A stretch of 64,000 nt of DNA. Origin: Paramacrobiotus metropolitanus. Its lineage: Eukaryota; Tardigrada; Eutardigrada; Parachela; Macrobiotidae. The notes beneath the pieces are model-generated. The model did not search any database, was not told the origin of the DNA, and saw nothing but the letters and a program-made list of their open reading frames with translations. Each line of letters opens with the position of its first letter. Position 1 is the first letter of the stretch. Below, one piece after another: positions 1 through 12,190 of the stretch. Where the stretch lies: positions 1 through 64,000 of the forward strand of contig NW_026570224.1 in NCBI RefSeq assembly GCF_019649055.1. The letters run 5' to 3'. The position numbers and the translations under genes are program-made.

Positions 1-1455
1 TAACAGTCCGTGCACGTCCCATGACATGTACGGTAATTTCGTTGAATCCTCCAGTATGACTGTGTCCAAGGCGGGAGTGGCCCGAGTGGCGCATTTGATC
101 ATACAGGCAGCCAGCAGAAATTGCTCTGCCTCGTAATTGTGGATCTTAGCGAAGGGATGGCGGCAGGAACTCCACAGAACCTTCCCGATGGCCCCCGCAT
201 CCAGCATCGCCTCCCACAGGTGGCAGACGCGCCGCATCCGCTCGATGGTGTCCAGGGACTGGAAGACTTCCGCCCAGATTTCACATGACAAAGGGATGCC
301 GCGTCCCGTTGGATTATTGGTGGGCGGAGCTTTGCCTCTCTTCAAAAAGGGAACGAAGCGACGGTCAAAATCCCTTCTGGTTTTCTTTCCACCTCAATGC
401 GGCTAGCGTACTAAGTAGACTCCTGCCGTATAATCTTGTTGAATTAAATGCATTCTTTCAAAGCAAAATCCAGTTCAGTGGGTAGTCCCTGGACACTGGG
501 TACTTACTCGGGTTCACGCCGTCGCCATTAAAATAATTTAATACTACCTCTCCAGGCGAAAAGAACGATATTTTATTATGTTTGTGTAACGTTCTGTACT
601 TCAGTAACCCAATAAATTCCGATCAACTGTTACACGCATAGAAATTAATTTTTTAAGGACATTGTATAACATGTACAGTACTTAACCGTTTTCGTACTAA
701 TCTTAACTGTTTTCGTACCTCAGTTTTTATTAAAAATTTTTTTTTAATAAAACAGACTGAAAGCGTACGAGGAAAACTACAATCTCTCTATAATCTGCAG
801 TTACCAATTTGTCGAGTGAAACAGCCAGTCCGTCATAGCGCTGAAGGTATGCGAAACTGTCAGTGCGCACGGCGATGCAGCGCGCACTAAACTGGCAGCT
901 GAGCCTCTGCCACAGCAACCGTGTCGCCACGGTCGACCAGTATCCGCTGGGCAGATAGCATTCGCGGCTGACAAAACACTGCGGTCCCACGCGGCGCACC
1001 TGCAGATCTTCCGGTGAAGAAACTCCGCGGATGCGGCGAATGGGGATCAGGTCCGTCGTCAACACACCGCCCCACTGCACCTCGGCCAGTCCACACTCGA
1101 TCTGATTGCCATATGCTCTGCGCACCGTAGCGTCACCCGGCACAGCTAGTTGGACAGGCCACTACGTCCACGCGCGATCCCGACCGACACGCAGCAGCGC
1201 TTGCATAGGCTGGGTCTCCGCCCGCGCAGCAACCTGCTCCCATCGGCCCCAGGGTTTCTCTACAATGTCAAGACAGCGGAAGATGTTGCCGTACTCGGCA
1301 AACTCAGTACTCGTACTATGGCGCAAACTCGGCAAACTCGGTACTCGTACTATGGCGCTGCGGACAGGCTGTGCGGCTTTCAGCATTGAGGCTATACGGC
1401 TTTTAGCACGCCGTACCGGCCCTCTGACGCTCGGCGCAACCAGCAATAAGTACAT
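1..1455 (-). pseudogene. F-box-like protein gene, partial at window edge, probably disrupted
   Basis: Two exons are readable on the minus strand, about 1455-805 and 339-1, joined in phase 0 across an intron at 804-340. The donor is GTAACT and the acceptor has a good pyrimidine run. The downstream exon encodes an F-box-like helix set (PLSCEIWAEVFQSLDT, then RRVCHLWEAML) and runs off the window. The upstream exon has a motif around CYLPSGYWS that I recall from long F-box-like proteins abundant in tardigrade genomes. F-box proteins recruit substrates to SCF ubiquitin ligases, but no partner can be named here. Two defects suggest decay. An in-frame TAG sits at 1164-1162, inside a conserved Trp-rich stretch (RAWT stop WPVQL). 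A 34-bp tandem duplication at 1294-1361 shifts the frame near the N-terminus. A splice-model error or an assembly error could also explain the stop. No start codon is assigned with confidence. Confidence 0.5.
1294..1361. repeat. 34-bp tandem duplication, two copies
   Basis: Copies begin at 1294 and 1328. Each contains the string GTACTCGTACTATGGCGC, and they differ at only a few positions. The period of 34 is not a multiple of three, so inside the minus-strand F-box-like reading frame it changes the frame upstream of the repeat. Confidence 0.85.
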
Positions 1456-1461
1456 ACTTTG

Positions 1462-3270
1462 CTGGCAGATTTAATAAAATTTAACCGGAAGCGACGATGT
1501 CAGTTGTACAGCAGATTCGGGCTGAGGACAAGGCGTCTGGTCCGTTTGGCGTGCCATCGAAGTTACTCGTTACTTTCACCTCTATTTTTTTCGTTCTACC
1601 GGCACCGGTACCGGCATCTGTGAGGGGGGTTAGGAGCTGATCTTTTTCAAATCAAAATGCATGTGACACGGTTACCAAGCCTGCTGAATCGAATGGCGTT
1701 TTCAGCGTTTTCTATTTCTCTCTAGTTTCTCTGATCCAGAGGTTACGTAAGATAGATCGTGTTCCTTGATAGGTAGACCTAGATGCTACGTATGGTGCTG
1801 TGTATACAGGCACCGCTTGTTTGCTGCTACCGTAATCGAATAATGTAAATAAAATGAATTTTTTCACTAAAGGAAAAAAATCCTGAATAAGGAAAGAATA
1901 TTGGACACGTACAAAGCGGTTAAGGGCGGCCTCTTCCCGCCGTGGAGGAAACCCTCGGGATATGCAGCCGCCACCAGCGCCGTATTCCGACGAGGAAATC
2001 AAACCCGTGTCCGGGGATATATCAGCCCCGCCAGCCCACTAGCACCCGCGCTGGTACTGGTGTCCTGGGAAGGACAGATATACCGGGCCCGGGGATTGTC
2101 GCGCTGGCGCAGCTCTGGGCTGCGGCATTGTACGGTAATTATCCCAATGGCCATGGGTGTACGGGGAAGTTATTACCCCTCCTGACTGATCATCGACTGG
2201 CCGTGTGTCAGATGTGCCGTGTCGGAACGGCTTTGGACATGCAGTGCTTGATTCCATCCAATCAATAAAGAACTGGCGCAAGGTAGGATGGCGAATGAGT
2301 TAGGGTTGAACGCTCGGGCACCGACAGCACGGCGCTGCTTCCGGTCGGAGGTTGGGGTGGGCGGTGCTGGCGCGGAATGGTTGGCAGATCAGATCACGGT
2401 GGCACTGCTGGCATCCGAAGGTGAGGATTGTCCGCTGACTGGGATTATTCTGGAGGAAACAGGTAGCCACAGCTAAAGTTGGTTGTTAGTTCCGATAATG
2501 CTGCACCATCACGCTCACTTTCCACAAGCCTCAGGTAGACCAAGTTGTTGCACGGAGTTAAAATGATATTGCACTGACTTACTGTATTCCGATTCCAGCT
2601 AAATTTCGTATGAGAAAATAAAGCCAAACTTACCCACTATGAGCGGTCCTCGTCAGCGACATCTTGCAGTTCGTAGATGCAGTATATATACGAGTACAAG
2701 TATACTTTAACACAAAACCACAATGGCACTGAAAGCTTACGGCTGTCTGCTACAGTGTTTGCTCTTGCCAAATGGCCACTTGCAAGTTGCAGGAGTCATG
2801 CTCAGCCATCTGCAGGCCACATTCGTTCGGTATTCTCTGGATCGAATACAATAATACTGCATAATGATGTGTATTGTGTTTTTGGATTTCAAACAACTTC
2901 ACCGCGCACCCGTCACGGAGTTACAGATTACTTAGATGGAACACCAGCTGGTGCAATGTACGTAATTCAGAGTGTATGTAAATTCACGCGTGTCGGCTGG
3001 CGTAACAGTGTGGAAAATGCGTGTCCATAATGGGCCGTCTGAAAATCAATTATCATCAACTAAATATTATTTTTAATTATAACGTGATAATAACTAATAT
3101 AATTATCAGATTTTATTGTAGAAATGCCATGCTGTACATGGGCGCGTGTCGGCTGTTAGATTTCAGCCCACGCTGTTTAACCGTGGGGAAAACCCCTCTA
3201 CAGCTGCCTACAGTAGCTGCGCCCGGTCGGCTGATAATACGTACGTTTACACCACAGCCCTGGCCTGTTT
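1462..3270. other. No confident gene; scattered short ORFs
   Basis: I find no ORF here with a recognisable domain. A plus-strand stretch at about 1961-2041 reads as a Pro/Glu-rich tail ending in a stop (QPPPAPYSDEEIKPVSGDIS...) and is preceded by an AG acceptor. It could be a last exon or a remnant. A plus-strand ORF at 2288-2476 has no recognisable family. The rest is AT-rich with many stops. Confidence 0.4.
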
Positions 3271-3274
3271 CGAT

Positions 3275-3333
3275 CCCGAAACTGGATGCATCCGAATACA
3301 TCCAGTTTCGGGTAACGCAGATCCACGTTACCC
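3275..3333. repeat. Two overlapping inverted repeats (alternative hairpins)
   Basis: The first is a perfect 14-bp inverted repeat: CCCGAAACTGGATG at 3275-3288 and its complement at 3299-3312, with a 10-nt loop. The second is an 8-bp inverted repeat: GGGTAACG at 3310-3317 and CGTTACCC at 3326-3333, with an 8-nt loop. They share bases 3310-3312, so the two hairpins cannot both form fully. No protein-coding role is evident. Confidence 0.85.
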
Positions 3334-3817
3334 GCAATGCCACCAGCACCACCACTCGTTTTCCATCACTTTCGGGCATAGTCCCCACTTGGAGACGGAG
3401 GCTCGTTTTTTAGGAACTTTCTCATCTCAAAATTAATTTGAATTCGTGCCAGTGCACTTAATTAATTGGACGAAATAATGAAAACCCCTTTTAAATGCGA
3501 TAAACTACTCTTGACATTATATGCTAATTGGTCGTGTTGTAAAAACTTGTAAACGTCTTACGCTTCCAAATACTTGTCAGGCTGTCTGGGACGAACTTGA
3601 ACTTGTGCTGATGCAGCGCTGATAGCGACGGCGTTGGGCGTCGTAATCGCTGCGCTAGCAGGTGCTCCTTAAGTACCGTGCTCGGGCAACGGATATAAAA
3701 CTTAATAGTGTGAAAAGTTCGCTCATGCGACGTCGGAATATACGTACTAACGGATGTACAGGCAGGTGTAAAAATCCATCATATCGTACTAGCTGATTGG
3801 AGGCGAATCTGGGCAGT

Positions 3818-3976
3818 ATGGAACATGCCCTCGTTGCTTTTATCTGCGCATGTGCAGTGGCAGTGGGTCTGATCATTTTCCAGTGTATTGTGCGGCGTTA
3901 CATTGGTGAACCGGCGGAAGATGTTAAACGAGAGAAGATGGCGGAGCCTTTCAGTATTTCTGCCAGGGTTGTCTGA
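3818..3976 (+). CDS. Possible small single-pass membrane protein (52 aa)
   Basis: An ATG-to-TGA ORF of 52 codons. Residues 4-26 are strongly hydrophobic (HALVAFICACAVAVGLIIFQ), followed by a basic flank (VRRY) and a charged tail (EDVKREKMAEPF). That is the layout of a small signal-anchored membrane protein. It could instead be the last exon of a larger membrane protein. A similar hydrophobic stretch occurs in another frame at about 3613-3670. I do not recognise the family, and coding potential is judged only from the clean TM-plus-tail organisation. The likelihood of chance is substantial. Confidence 0.25.
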   Translation: MEHALVAFICACAVAVGLIIFQCIVRRYIGEPAEDVKREKMAEPFSISARVV

Positions 3977-4709
3977 CTTATATATTACTGATCCTTTTAT
4001 GCGGATTAATTTATTTTACTGATCAGTTTTTCCTTGCTATCTTGGCCATTACGTTTTACAGCCGTCACGCAGAATCAGCATAGATTTTACTGAGTTCTGC
4101 AAAGGGACAAATCTGGGCAACATCGCTAAACTGCCACGACTATAATTTATCGAACAGGACTCCATCATCCATGCTGAGTTAGCAATGCTGCGTCAGCATC
4201 CATCTTTTTTCTTCGGCGTCTATAAGCCCAGGAATTTTGTTACGTTGTTCGGCCCATGGCAAATGCTGAGCCAATCAGTTACCGTTTCGGGTTTTCCCTC
4301 ATGCACAGAGTATGTGCAATCATATGTCGCGGATTCGGTTTGTCCATACGTGCGCATGAGCCGGAGTGCCACACCCAAAAGTCAACGCCCTGCGAGAGAG
4401 CCTGAACTGGCGCACGTCATGGATTCTTCGCTTTACGGGCCGGATGCGTTACCGGCTCAGATCAAAATCGCCCACGTCGATAGCGGTTCCTCCAAAAACA
4501 GAATTTTACCATTGACAGGGTTATGCGATTGCACCACGGTTCAAATGCATATTGTAGAAGCGACGCAATATACCGGTCTGCAGCCGCAAAATTCTTCAAA
4601 GCGCCAGCGATTTCCACTGTAATGCACGGCATCCCACCATCGACGATGCATAAACACTGCAGAACAAAAAACTACGGAGGAGAAACCTTACGAATATCGG
4701 ACTGCTTTT

Positions 4710-4984
4710 ATGCGAGACCAAGCACTAAAATGGGTGCGAATGATGGCGAAGCCGCGCTGGAGCAAGCACGGCCTCGCAGTTTACCACGCACGTCTTTTCT
4801 GTGGAAGTTGTCTTGCGATCACGAGTGATGCAGCGTTGTATCAGCTTCAGCATCTTGGGAAGATTCCAACGGTATTCTTCAAATGCCGGACGTAACGGCG
4901 TTGTATAATGGAACGCTGCAGGTTCTCGTTGACGTTCGGGAAAAGAGTTCCTTCAAGAAAATACCGGAGCGGTTTAATTCGTGA
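4710..4984 (+). CDS. Putative small gene with a CxxC zinc-finger-like segment
   Basis: One possible model is two exons, 4710-4871 and 4922-4984, around a 50-nt GT-AG intron, phase 0. Introns elsewhere in the window are as short as about 60 nt. The product would be about 74 aa. It contains RLFCGSC, followed 14-15 residues later by QH, which faintly recalls the single zinc finger of BED or CGGBP1-type DNA-binding proteins derived from hAT transposons. No second His is clear, and upstream codons in the same frame are interrupted at 4620. The surrounding 4.2-5.15 kb is less AT-rich than its flanks and carries several overlapping ORFs. A decayed gene or transposon remnant is therefore equally possible. 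Confidence 0.2.
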
Positions 4985-6240
4985 AGAGCTCCAAATAAAG
5001 TCCGTTGCGAATCTACAAGAGAGTTGCGGGAAAGGAGAAAGCGTCAGCGAAAGCCATTTCCGGAATGTTCCCGAACCGGAAATGACACTCTCGGGTCAGG
5101 ATGGGAATGTCGGCAATGTGGTTGCCCAATGTGTTAACACGCTGAAATGAGCGAAATATCTATGTCCATGGCCCATGGGCAGAAACGCGCAACAGCAAGA
5201 ATAAATTAAGAAAATGCTTTCCTGCAATCGATGTAAGCATGGAAACTGGCTTCGCACAAGGAAAACCTAGCAAATCCGGGCAGTCCTCTTGGTTTGTTTT
5301 TGGATATACTGTCCAGACATTTCAAACAAGCAAGATGACAGCCAATAAAAAAGAGTGGTGTTTTCCTTAAGTTTTGGAGTACGGTTTTGTAATGGCATCG
5401 TTTGCAGCGGCTTGCTTCACTCCGGAATCTGTGCACCTTGAAATACCGGTGGTGTGGGTTAGCAAAAGAAACCTAGATCTAACGTTCCTGTGCAGTTAAC
5501 AAAATGAGCGAACGTCTAACTGTTAACACCGTCAGCAGGTTCTTTTTAAGGTCGAAACCATTTGATTTGCCCAAATCGATCGAATGATATTGTGCGTTAT
5601 TAATTTTTGCGCCTGGCAGTCGGCAAACACATGTTACTTGTGAAACAAACGCTCTTTTAAGTTTTACTGTAACATCGAATGAATAAATAGCGGTTAGTGC
5701 CCATCACTACCTGTAGTTCGCTGCAGCAATTATGCATACGGCACGGTTAATTAACTAGGTACACAATCTCTTCTTCGAGCGTCTGGCATTTCCGGATGCC
5801 ACAGGTTATGCAACTTCGCAAAGCACTGCTTCTGCTGGTCCAGGTGAACTATTCGAGCAACATATACTGATTACGAAGCGCATAACAGAAGTTAAGAACC
5901 CCTATACAGGTGAACGATAAACCATTGTCCCATGCAATAATGCGAAGAATCGTGCTTCTTCTTATTTTCCACCGATTAGGTCAAAGGTCAGTCACGACAG
6001 CGTACAACATTAATAATAATTTTATCAACAGAATTCTCTTTCCGTTCCACCTGTTAAGTCCAAGTGAATTTAATTAACTGCAGCGATAGGGAAACACCAA
6101 CAAGGCTCTTGCTGTTTCGAAGCTGGTTAGTTGATCATCAAGACTACTACCTGTTTTTAATCCAACGCAATCTCTTACCGATTTTAACGAGATTACCGGA
6201 AAAGCATTTACTGCTTTCTAACAATCTTGTTCGCTTCGTA
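4985..6240. other. Gene-poor stretch
   Basis: AT-rich sequence with short ORFs in several frames and no recognisable domain. Exons upstream of the membrane-protein exon at 6448 may lie here, but I cannot define them. Confidence 0.4.
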
Positions 6241-6447
6241 GCGGTTGTATATATATTTACGGCTGTGTTTTGCAAGTGTATTTTAATAAAATCTCCGGAT
6301 TTGTCGATCGACTAAGGGCGCATGATGCGCTATTTTCCAACGGTCATCCGATTCCCCTGGGAATCCCCGCATCCCGTCAAACACCCATCTTTTCTGCACA
6401 CAAGTAAGATATGTTGTTATCCTAAGCTTCCTTGACTGCGCTGACAG

Positions 6448-6748
6448 GAACTTTGCAGATGGCGCTGCGGATGCCCAGCGCAGCGTGGCGGAAGATGTCC
6501 ACACCGCGTACGGTCCGCTGCACGGCGGCCACATCGCCCTGATCGTCATCGGCCTGATCGCCTCCCTGTGTGTTGTACTGTGCGTGGTGTGTTCGCGACG
6601 GGGTCGCACGATGGCGTCGCGTTCGTCTAAAAGCCTGGCGTTAGCCGGCGACCAGACAAAGACGACTATCGTGGACGAGGAAGCGGATGAGCCCGCTCGC
6701 CGGAACTCCACGGCATCCTCCGAAACCGGGATCAACTTTAACGTGTAA
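6448..6748 (+). CDS. Terminal exon of a type I single-pass membrane protein
   Basis: This is the last coding exon of a plus-strand gene, with its acceptor at 6446-6447 and its TAA stop at 6746-6748. It encodes an extracellular juxtamembrane stretch, one TM helix (HIALIVIGLIASLCVVLCVV), a stop-transfer run (CSRRGR) and a cytoplasmic tail rich in Ser, Thr and acidic residues. The preceding exon probably ends at 6403, where CACACAA is followed by donor GTAAGAT. Its phase is compatible and gives an open frame back to about 6280, reading ...PIPLGIPASRQTPIFSAHK. More 5' exons are not resolved. No ectodomain family is recognised, so the function is unknown. Confidence 0.5.
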
Positions 6749-7224
6749 TACACGTTGTGGACAACGCTTCGATTAATCGATTAGTCCGCAGTAAAACTGA
6801 TACAATTAAAAATTATTGTAATTAATAATAAATATATTCTGTGTAAAAAGGATTTATGATGTTTCGGTTCGAAGAATTCTTTAAAATGGCGGCTGTTGAT
6901 TTTTATACCCTTGTAACACTAGTTTTATTTCTCTTTGTATCAAAAGTTGTGAGTAACTTGCACAGCAAAAACTTAACATTTGCAACAGCTGAATACAAAT
7001 TAAAACCGGGCATTTTTATTGCATTCTTTAATACGTGCAGAGCACAAATCATACGTTGTTCACGCGTAATGTGCACTTTTGTAATTTACTCATTTCCCAC
7101 CGGTTCACCGAACACGTATTGCCAGCATAATTAAATCTCCGAAAGCCAGTAGAAACTATAAAGATATTCTGGGACACTGTAACCCGAGATCACAAAATCC
7201 GCCATAATCCCGAAAACACAAAAC

Positions 7225-8337
7225 CTATAGGTGATGCTCTAAATATCGCGGCTGCGGCGTTACCATCCGCTGCACCGGTGCATCCTCCACATACCGCGGT
7301 TGCGGCGCCACCATCACCGGAATATCATTAACATACCGGGCTTCCCGCTCCACGGGTCCGTCATCCAGGGCTTTATGCACCTTGGGCGTGATATCCCTCA
7401 CACTGATCTGCGAAGCCCTGTACTGTGGATTATCGTGGAAGCCGGTAGTGTCGCGATTGGAATTCTGCTTTAATAAACTGCGGCGGTAGATGTTCAGCCC
7501 CGCCGCGATACTCTGGCATAAGGATAGGGCGAACATGCCCAGATAGCCGATGGCTTTCATCAGCTGGAAGGCGTAGCTGTCGCGGGTGCTAGCCATGGCC
7601 CACGTGACCATGACGGTGGTGATCTCTAAGAGGACAAAGGCGGCGATGGCCGTGAAGAGGTTGCTGTAGAGGGCGGTGGATAGAAAGCGGCCGACGGGGA
7701 CGTGACAGGCCGGGCGGATAACGAGGATGCCCAGGATGCCGGTGATGAGGAAGACCACGCCCAACCACATCCCCGACGCCCCCGCGGTGTGATACAGCTG
7801 ATACGCACGCTCCGTGCGGAAGACTGTAATCAACAGCTGCGCTACACGCGCAAATGGACTTTGCTCATTCTTAATTTATTGAAAAATTTCCTTTGACGGT
7901 GAAAAATATTTTTAATAGCCAGCAAACCACTTCTTTAAAACTGCTACTCATTCAGCAGAAAATAAAAAAAAAATTTCAAAAATAAGTTTACGGGGAAGCG
8001 GCCAACGACCTTTACATAATTCGATGTAGTTAAAAAACCAAAATTTACTGACAAAAATTTGGAAATACGGAAATTACAAAATTTTACTTACAGAAATGTG
8101 GAAATGCGGAAATTACAAAAATAAGAACCATTTAACTGAGTTATTTATTCGTAATTTTAAGACAAATTTCCGCCTACCCGGTAGACATTTAAAGCGCGAA
8201 AGCCTGCCCAGTTATGTCAGAGTTTACGCAACCATACTTGCAATATCGAGGCCGAAAAGGGCCAATCCGATGATTATCTGGAAGGCGGCGTTAATGATGA
8301 ATAAATTGCCGAAATTGACTTCCTTGGCGTAACCCAT
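7225..8337 (-). CDS. MS4A/CD20-like four-TM protein, copy A
   Basis: Two exons, 8337-8238 and 7823-7225, give 232 aa. The intron is phase 1 with donor GTATGG. TM1 lies in exon 1 (residues about 13-33, ending GLALFGLDIA). TM2 contains the family signature MWLGVVFLITGILGI, followed by TM3 and TM4 (IGYLGMFALSLCQSIAAGL). A long cytoplasmic tail has two near-repeats, APQPRYVEDAPVQR and VTPQPRYLEHH. The short N-terminus, a Gln-or-Asn-plus-Gly TM1 followed by a G-x-x-x-ITG TM2, and four closely spaced TMs resemble MS4A/CD20-family proteins, which are plasma-membrane adaptors or channel-associated tetraspans. That assignment is by pattern. MARVEL-type tetraspans are the alternative. It belongs to a seven-gene same-strand cluster sharing this intron. 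Confidence 0.7.
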
Positions 8338-10692
8338 ATCCGTTGCGCCAGCGCATCCAAAGAGGCCGTTATGGCTGTTAGTCGGCGGCGGCCCCACTGA
8401 TTCCGTGGCATAGCGCAAATTACCCTCACATGTTTGGCAAATTAATCATCCTCCGAGTAAACACATGGTGGCAACGCTCGACGAAGCTGCAGCTGCTCAC
8501 TGCACAGGTACCGTTATGATAAAGGCCTTCCACATATTATGGCGCTCTTGACTTGCCGCGCGGCTGCTGGTGTGTATTTCCCCTGCGTCGGACGTTTTAT
8601 CGCTGCTGCTGTGTGAACACTTGCAGTACTGCACGTATGATAATGTAACGGTGTATGCAGCAGGGCGTTCGGCGAATGCATATTATTGTTGTTTATGAGC
8701 TATCAAAGGCCTGCGCGATTATGAACGCGCCGACCTATCGGTCCGCGTCGTCAAATCTCGGCTTTATATGCCGTTGAGAGACTGCTGAGATTTACCTGTG
8801 CGTGTTGGCCGGTGTACGGCGTATAGCGTATTTGAAATTCCGGTGTGATTGTAAATCTGTGAGTAGCTGTAAAAGTACGAGTTATGAATGGGGAAATATG
8901 CACGTTACGATGGGCTAGATAAACAGTCAAGCCAATCTGTTGACCTTGTGAGCTGTTATTGTTACACAGTAATGCCGGCAACACTTCATTTGTTTGCCGT
9001 TATACTTCATATTTTCACAGTGGCGTAGATTAAGCAATTGCAGTTTCCTAAAAACGTGATTTTTTTAGTTAAAAAATACTCTAAATGTTAATCCTTGACG
9101 GGAAGTGCATAGTTACGCCACCACGTATCTGTAACACCTATCTAAAATATTTTATGCCTGTGGCAGGTTTTCCAAATCGATTACCCCGTGAAATGATTTT
9201 AGAATTGTTTCCGTTACTGTTAATTTATCATTTACTTCGCTGGAGCAGTAACACTTAAAACTGCGATGTAGAGTTGGTAATGTTATGCCGTATATCGCGG
9301 AGCCAAAATATCATAATTGTGTTGTACAACCAAGAACAGCACACTGATTACAGTACATACTGTACTTATTAAGCAGCGATAATAAACAGGGGACACTCTA
9401 ATGCCATAAACAACTATCTTTATAAAGAACATTTCTTTCGAGACAAATTTCTAGCTAGTGAAGTCTTTGTAATTATGGATGCCCCCTAAGTAAAACACAC
9501 GTGTACCCTTTATGATGCAATATCATGGTCAGCGGCCAAGCTCTACGACAGCATAAACCCGGAAGTATCGACGGCAAAGGCGATACCTCGCCCAACACCC
9601 AACCTACCGGCCTTGTAATCAGCAGTCAGTGCAGCTATGCTGCATATTTGATGTACGGTTGCAGATACTAGTACCTGAGAAGCACATGCCCAGAACCAAT
9701 GAAAAACGTGATTGGGAAAGTGACATGATGGCATAAATAGTTTTAGATACATGTAATGGATTGAGAATGCGTATGCCTTCTGGCTTTTGTGTAAGTAATA
9801 ATTATAATAAGCGAATCTTTATAAAAACTAATCCTTCAGACCGGTATCAGTAAAACTGGCGTAAAGTGTCACATATTTGAATAATAAATGATTGCATAGG
9901 GTTCAAAGATGAATAACATATTGAAAATTGATTAACTGAAACTGCATGTTATTTGTGACACGAAATTATAGAACCCACATACACGATCCGCTCACTCGCA
10001 ATCGCTTGGCCAGAAATTTATCTGACTTTTTTTACGCCATGCCGTTTCTGAATAGAAATTTAATAATTTTGGCTAATATTTCATTATTTAGCAGTGGTTA
10101 CCAGTCACTGACCACCGAACTGTTAGTGAATCTTTGCAAAAAATTACTATAAATTTTACACTGTTAACTTTGCCATTATGTGGTTCAAACAGTTAAGCAC
10201 GGTCAGGGAATTGCAAGCAGGGAATCCTTTCATAATTGCCACTATACTACGTTTCCTATGCTGTGCATGTGTATCTTACCCTACGATGTTTTGGTAATGC
10301 CTTTTTTCCAGAATCGTACGTATTTTAATTACTCAAACTGCGTTTACTTAGTACCGACTACCGTAACTGAATCAGCGCGCTTTGTCGACGCAGATAGCGC
10401 GTACCGAGGAATACAATGAAACGTTTGACATAATGTTTTTGTCCGCACTGAATTTTGCTCTAACCATTACACAACATGATAAGAAAAACAGCTACATGCC
10501 CAACCAACAGTCAGATCACCATAAAGGTCACACCGCTATGCGAAGCGTAAGCGTCAGCAGAGTGCACTGTGCAGACTGAACTGCCGTTAGTTAACCGGCA
10601 TCGGTTTCTGGCGTACGTTTACGGTACTTCTACGGATTGAGCGAGCTGTATAAATAAGCGATCAACTAAACCGTGAACCCATTATTCCAGTT
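8338..10692. other. Intergenic, no gene seen
   Basis: AT-rich sequence between MS4A-like copies A and B. ORFs here are short and lack domain features. The 5' flank of copy A lies at its left end. Confidence 0.5.
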
Positions 10693-11619
10693 TCATACTT
10701 TGGGCTCCGCGGGCACCTCTTTCATGGCCAACCGCGTAATCGTCGTCATCGGTGTCTTGCGAATCGTGCAGAACTCGACGAAGGCCAGCACGGTCTGTGC
10801 CAGACAGCACAACGTGAAGATGAGATAGACGCTCAAATAACCGGCCATGATGCTGTAGCCGGTTGGCGTCAGGATGTCCACGTCGGCCAGATTGAGATAG
10901 GCCCAGTACTGGTGAACGTAGTTGACGTAGTAGGCGCGCCACTCATCGTAGTAGTTGATGAAGGTGGAGTGGTAGATGACCAGGCCGCCGGAGCTGATGA
11001 TGCACAGCAGACTCATCACGGCCGAGGTGCACAGACAGCAGCGCCGGCCGTGTGCGGACTGGCCGACGGGCAGGGGACGGCCACCGCAGATGCCGAAGCA
11101 AGAGGTGATCAGGTAGAACACGCCCAGCCAGATTCCGGCGCAGAAGGCCGTGTGCACCAGACCCATCACGATACCGGTTACGATCATCGCTGAATCAAGA
11201 CGATACAACCATTACCTTCGTGTTTTTTTTGCATTAGAAACGTTTTTACTGTATGACTTCGCAAGAAGCACGCCGTACGCGAATCTACAACAAGCCAACA
11301 TAATAAGGTGTACAATACAAGTGTTACGTACTCTGCACACGCTTTAAACGCATTGTAATGGAAGTAAGCGTTGCTAAATAGTTCTGGCAAAAGTGAAATG
11401 AAGCATGTAACCTTAAGTACAGCTATAATTTTGCAGATGTCTTTAGATTCAGTTTAAGTACCGTTAAAAGATGATTTTGCTGTAGCACAGTTATATGCGC
11501 ATTCCAAGCTTACTAGTAACATCCATGGCTATCAAGACGCAAGCCAACAGCAGCTGTAGAACACCGAAACACATGACCTGCTTCGGCCGGTGAAGAGCCG
11601 TCGGTAAATCGGAAGCCAT
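10693..11619 (-). CDS. MS4A/CD20-like four-TM protein, copy B
   Basis: Exons 11619-11514 and 11189-10693 give 200 aa. The phase-1 intron has a consensus donor (GTAAGC) and acceptor (TTCAG). Exon 1 encodes an N-terminal tail and TM1 (MCFGVLQLLLACVLIAMDV), in which GVLQ matches the G-x-x-Q start of TM1 in MS4A proteins. TM2 carries GIWLGVFYLITSCFGI, the family signature. A Cys-rich loop follows (GRRCCLCTSAV), then TM3, a Tyr-rich extracellular loop (YYDEWRAYYVNYVHQYW) and TM4. The short C-terminus ends EVPAEPKV. The Tyr-rich large loop is the most distinctive region and could mediate ligand or partner contact, but nothing in the sequence shows which. Confidence 0.72.
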
Positions 11620-12190
11620 ATTGCTGTCTGGATCCTGTACTGCCGATGTATCCTAGGTATGTCCAGAAAGCGAGAAGTCGACGATCACAACACAGTTTCC
11701 AAGGAGCGCGCGTACAATATTTTAACGGTAAAGTTATTCCATATAACCGTATCAGCATATCTAAGCTCGCGTGGTCAGTAATGCTGTTATCTTCGCACTC
11801 TTTAATTTGAGAATAAACAATATGTTGCAGAAACAATTGGCGATTGTGCAAAATTTGTCTGTGCGATAAGAGCGACTATCAAAAGTAGGGAAGTCAAAAT
11901 GTTTGAACTGGAACTTGTAATCAGCGTACGTATATGAGTAATGTGCAGCGATACCTATATTATATAGATATAAATAGAAGTTCGGCGATACGATCTGTAA
12001 ATGCAGTTTTTCGGGACAGCGTAATTAAACATAAAACATATCTTCCAAAAGTTAAATAAAATTAGAAATTAGAAGAGTATTAAAAATAATCCGAATTCTC
12101 GAGCAAAACACAGGTAGCACACACTTCATAAACGAAAACGACCATAGTAAACAACAAGGGAAGCTCTTGGCTGTCCGTAAAATCTCAGTC

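Noticed and set aside
1160-1185. A 20-nt GTAG...CTAG stretch as an intron removing the in-frame TAG of the F-box-like gene
   Set aside because: Far too short for a spliceosomal intron compared with the 50-60 nt minimum seen elsewhere, and not needed if the gene is decayed.
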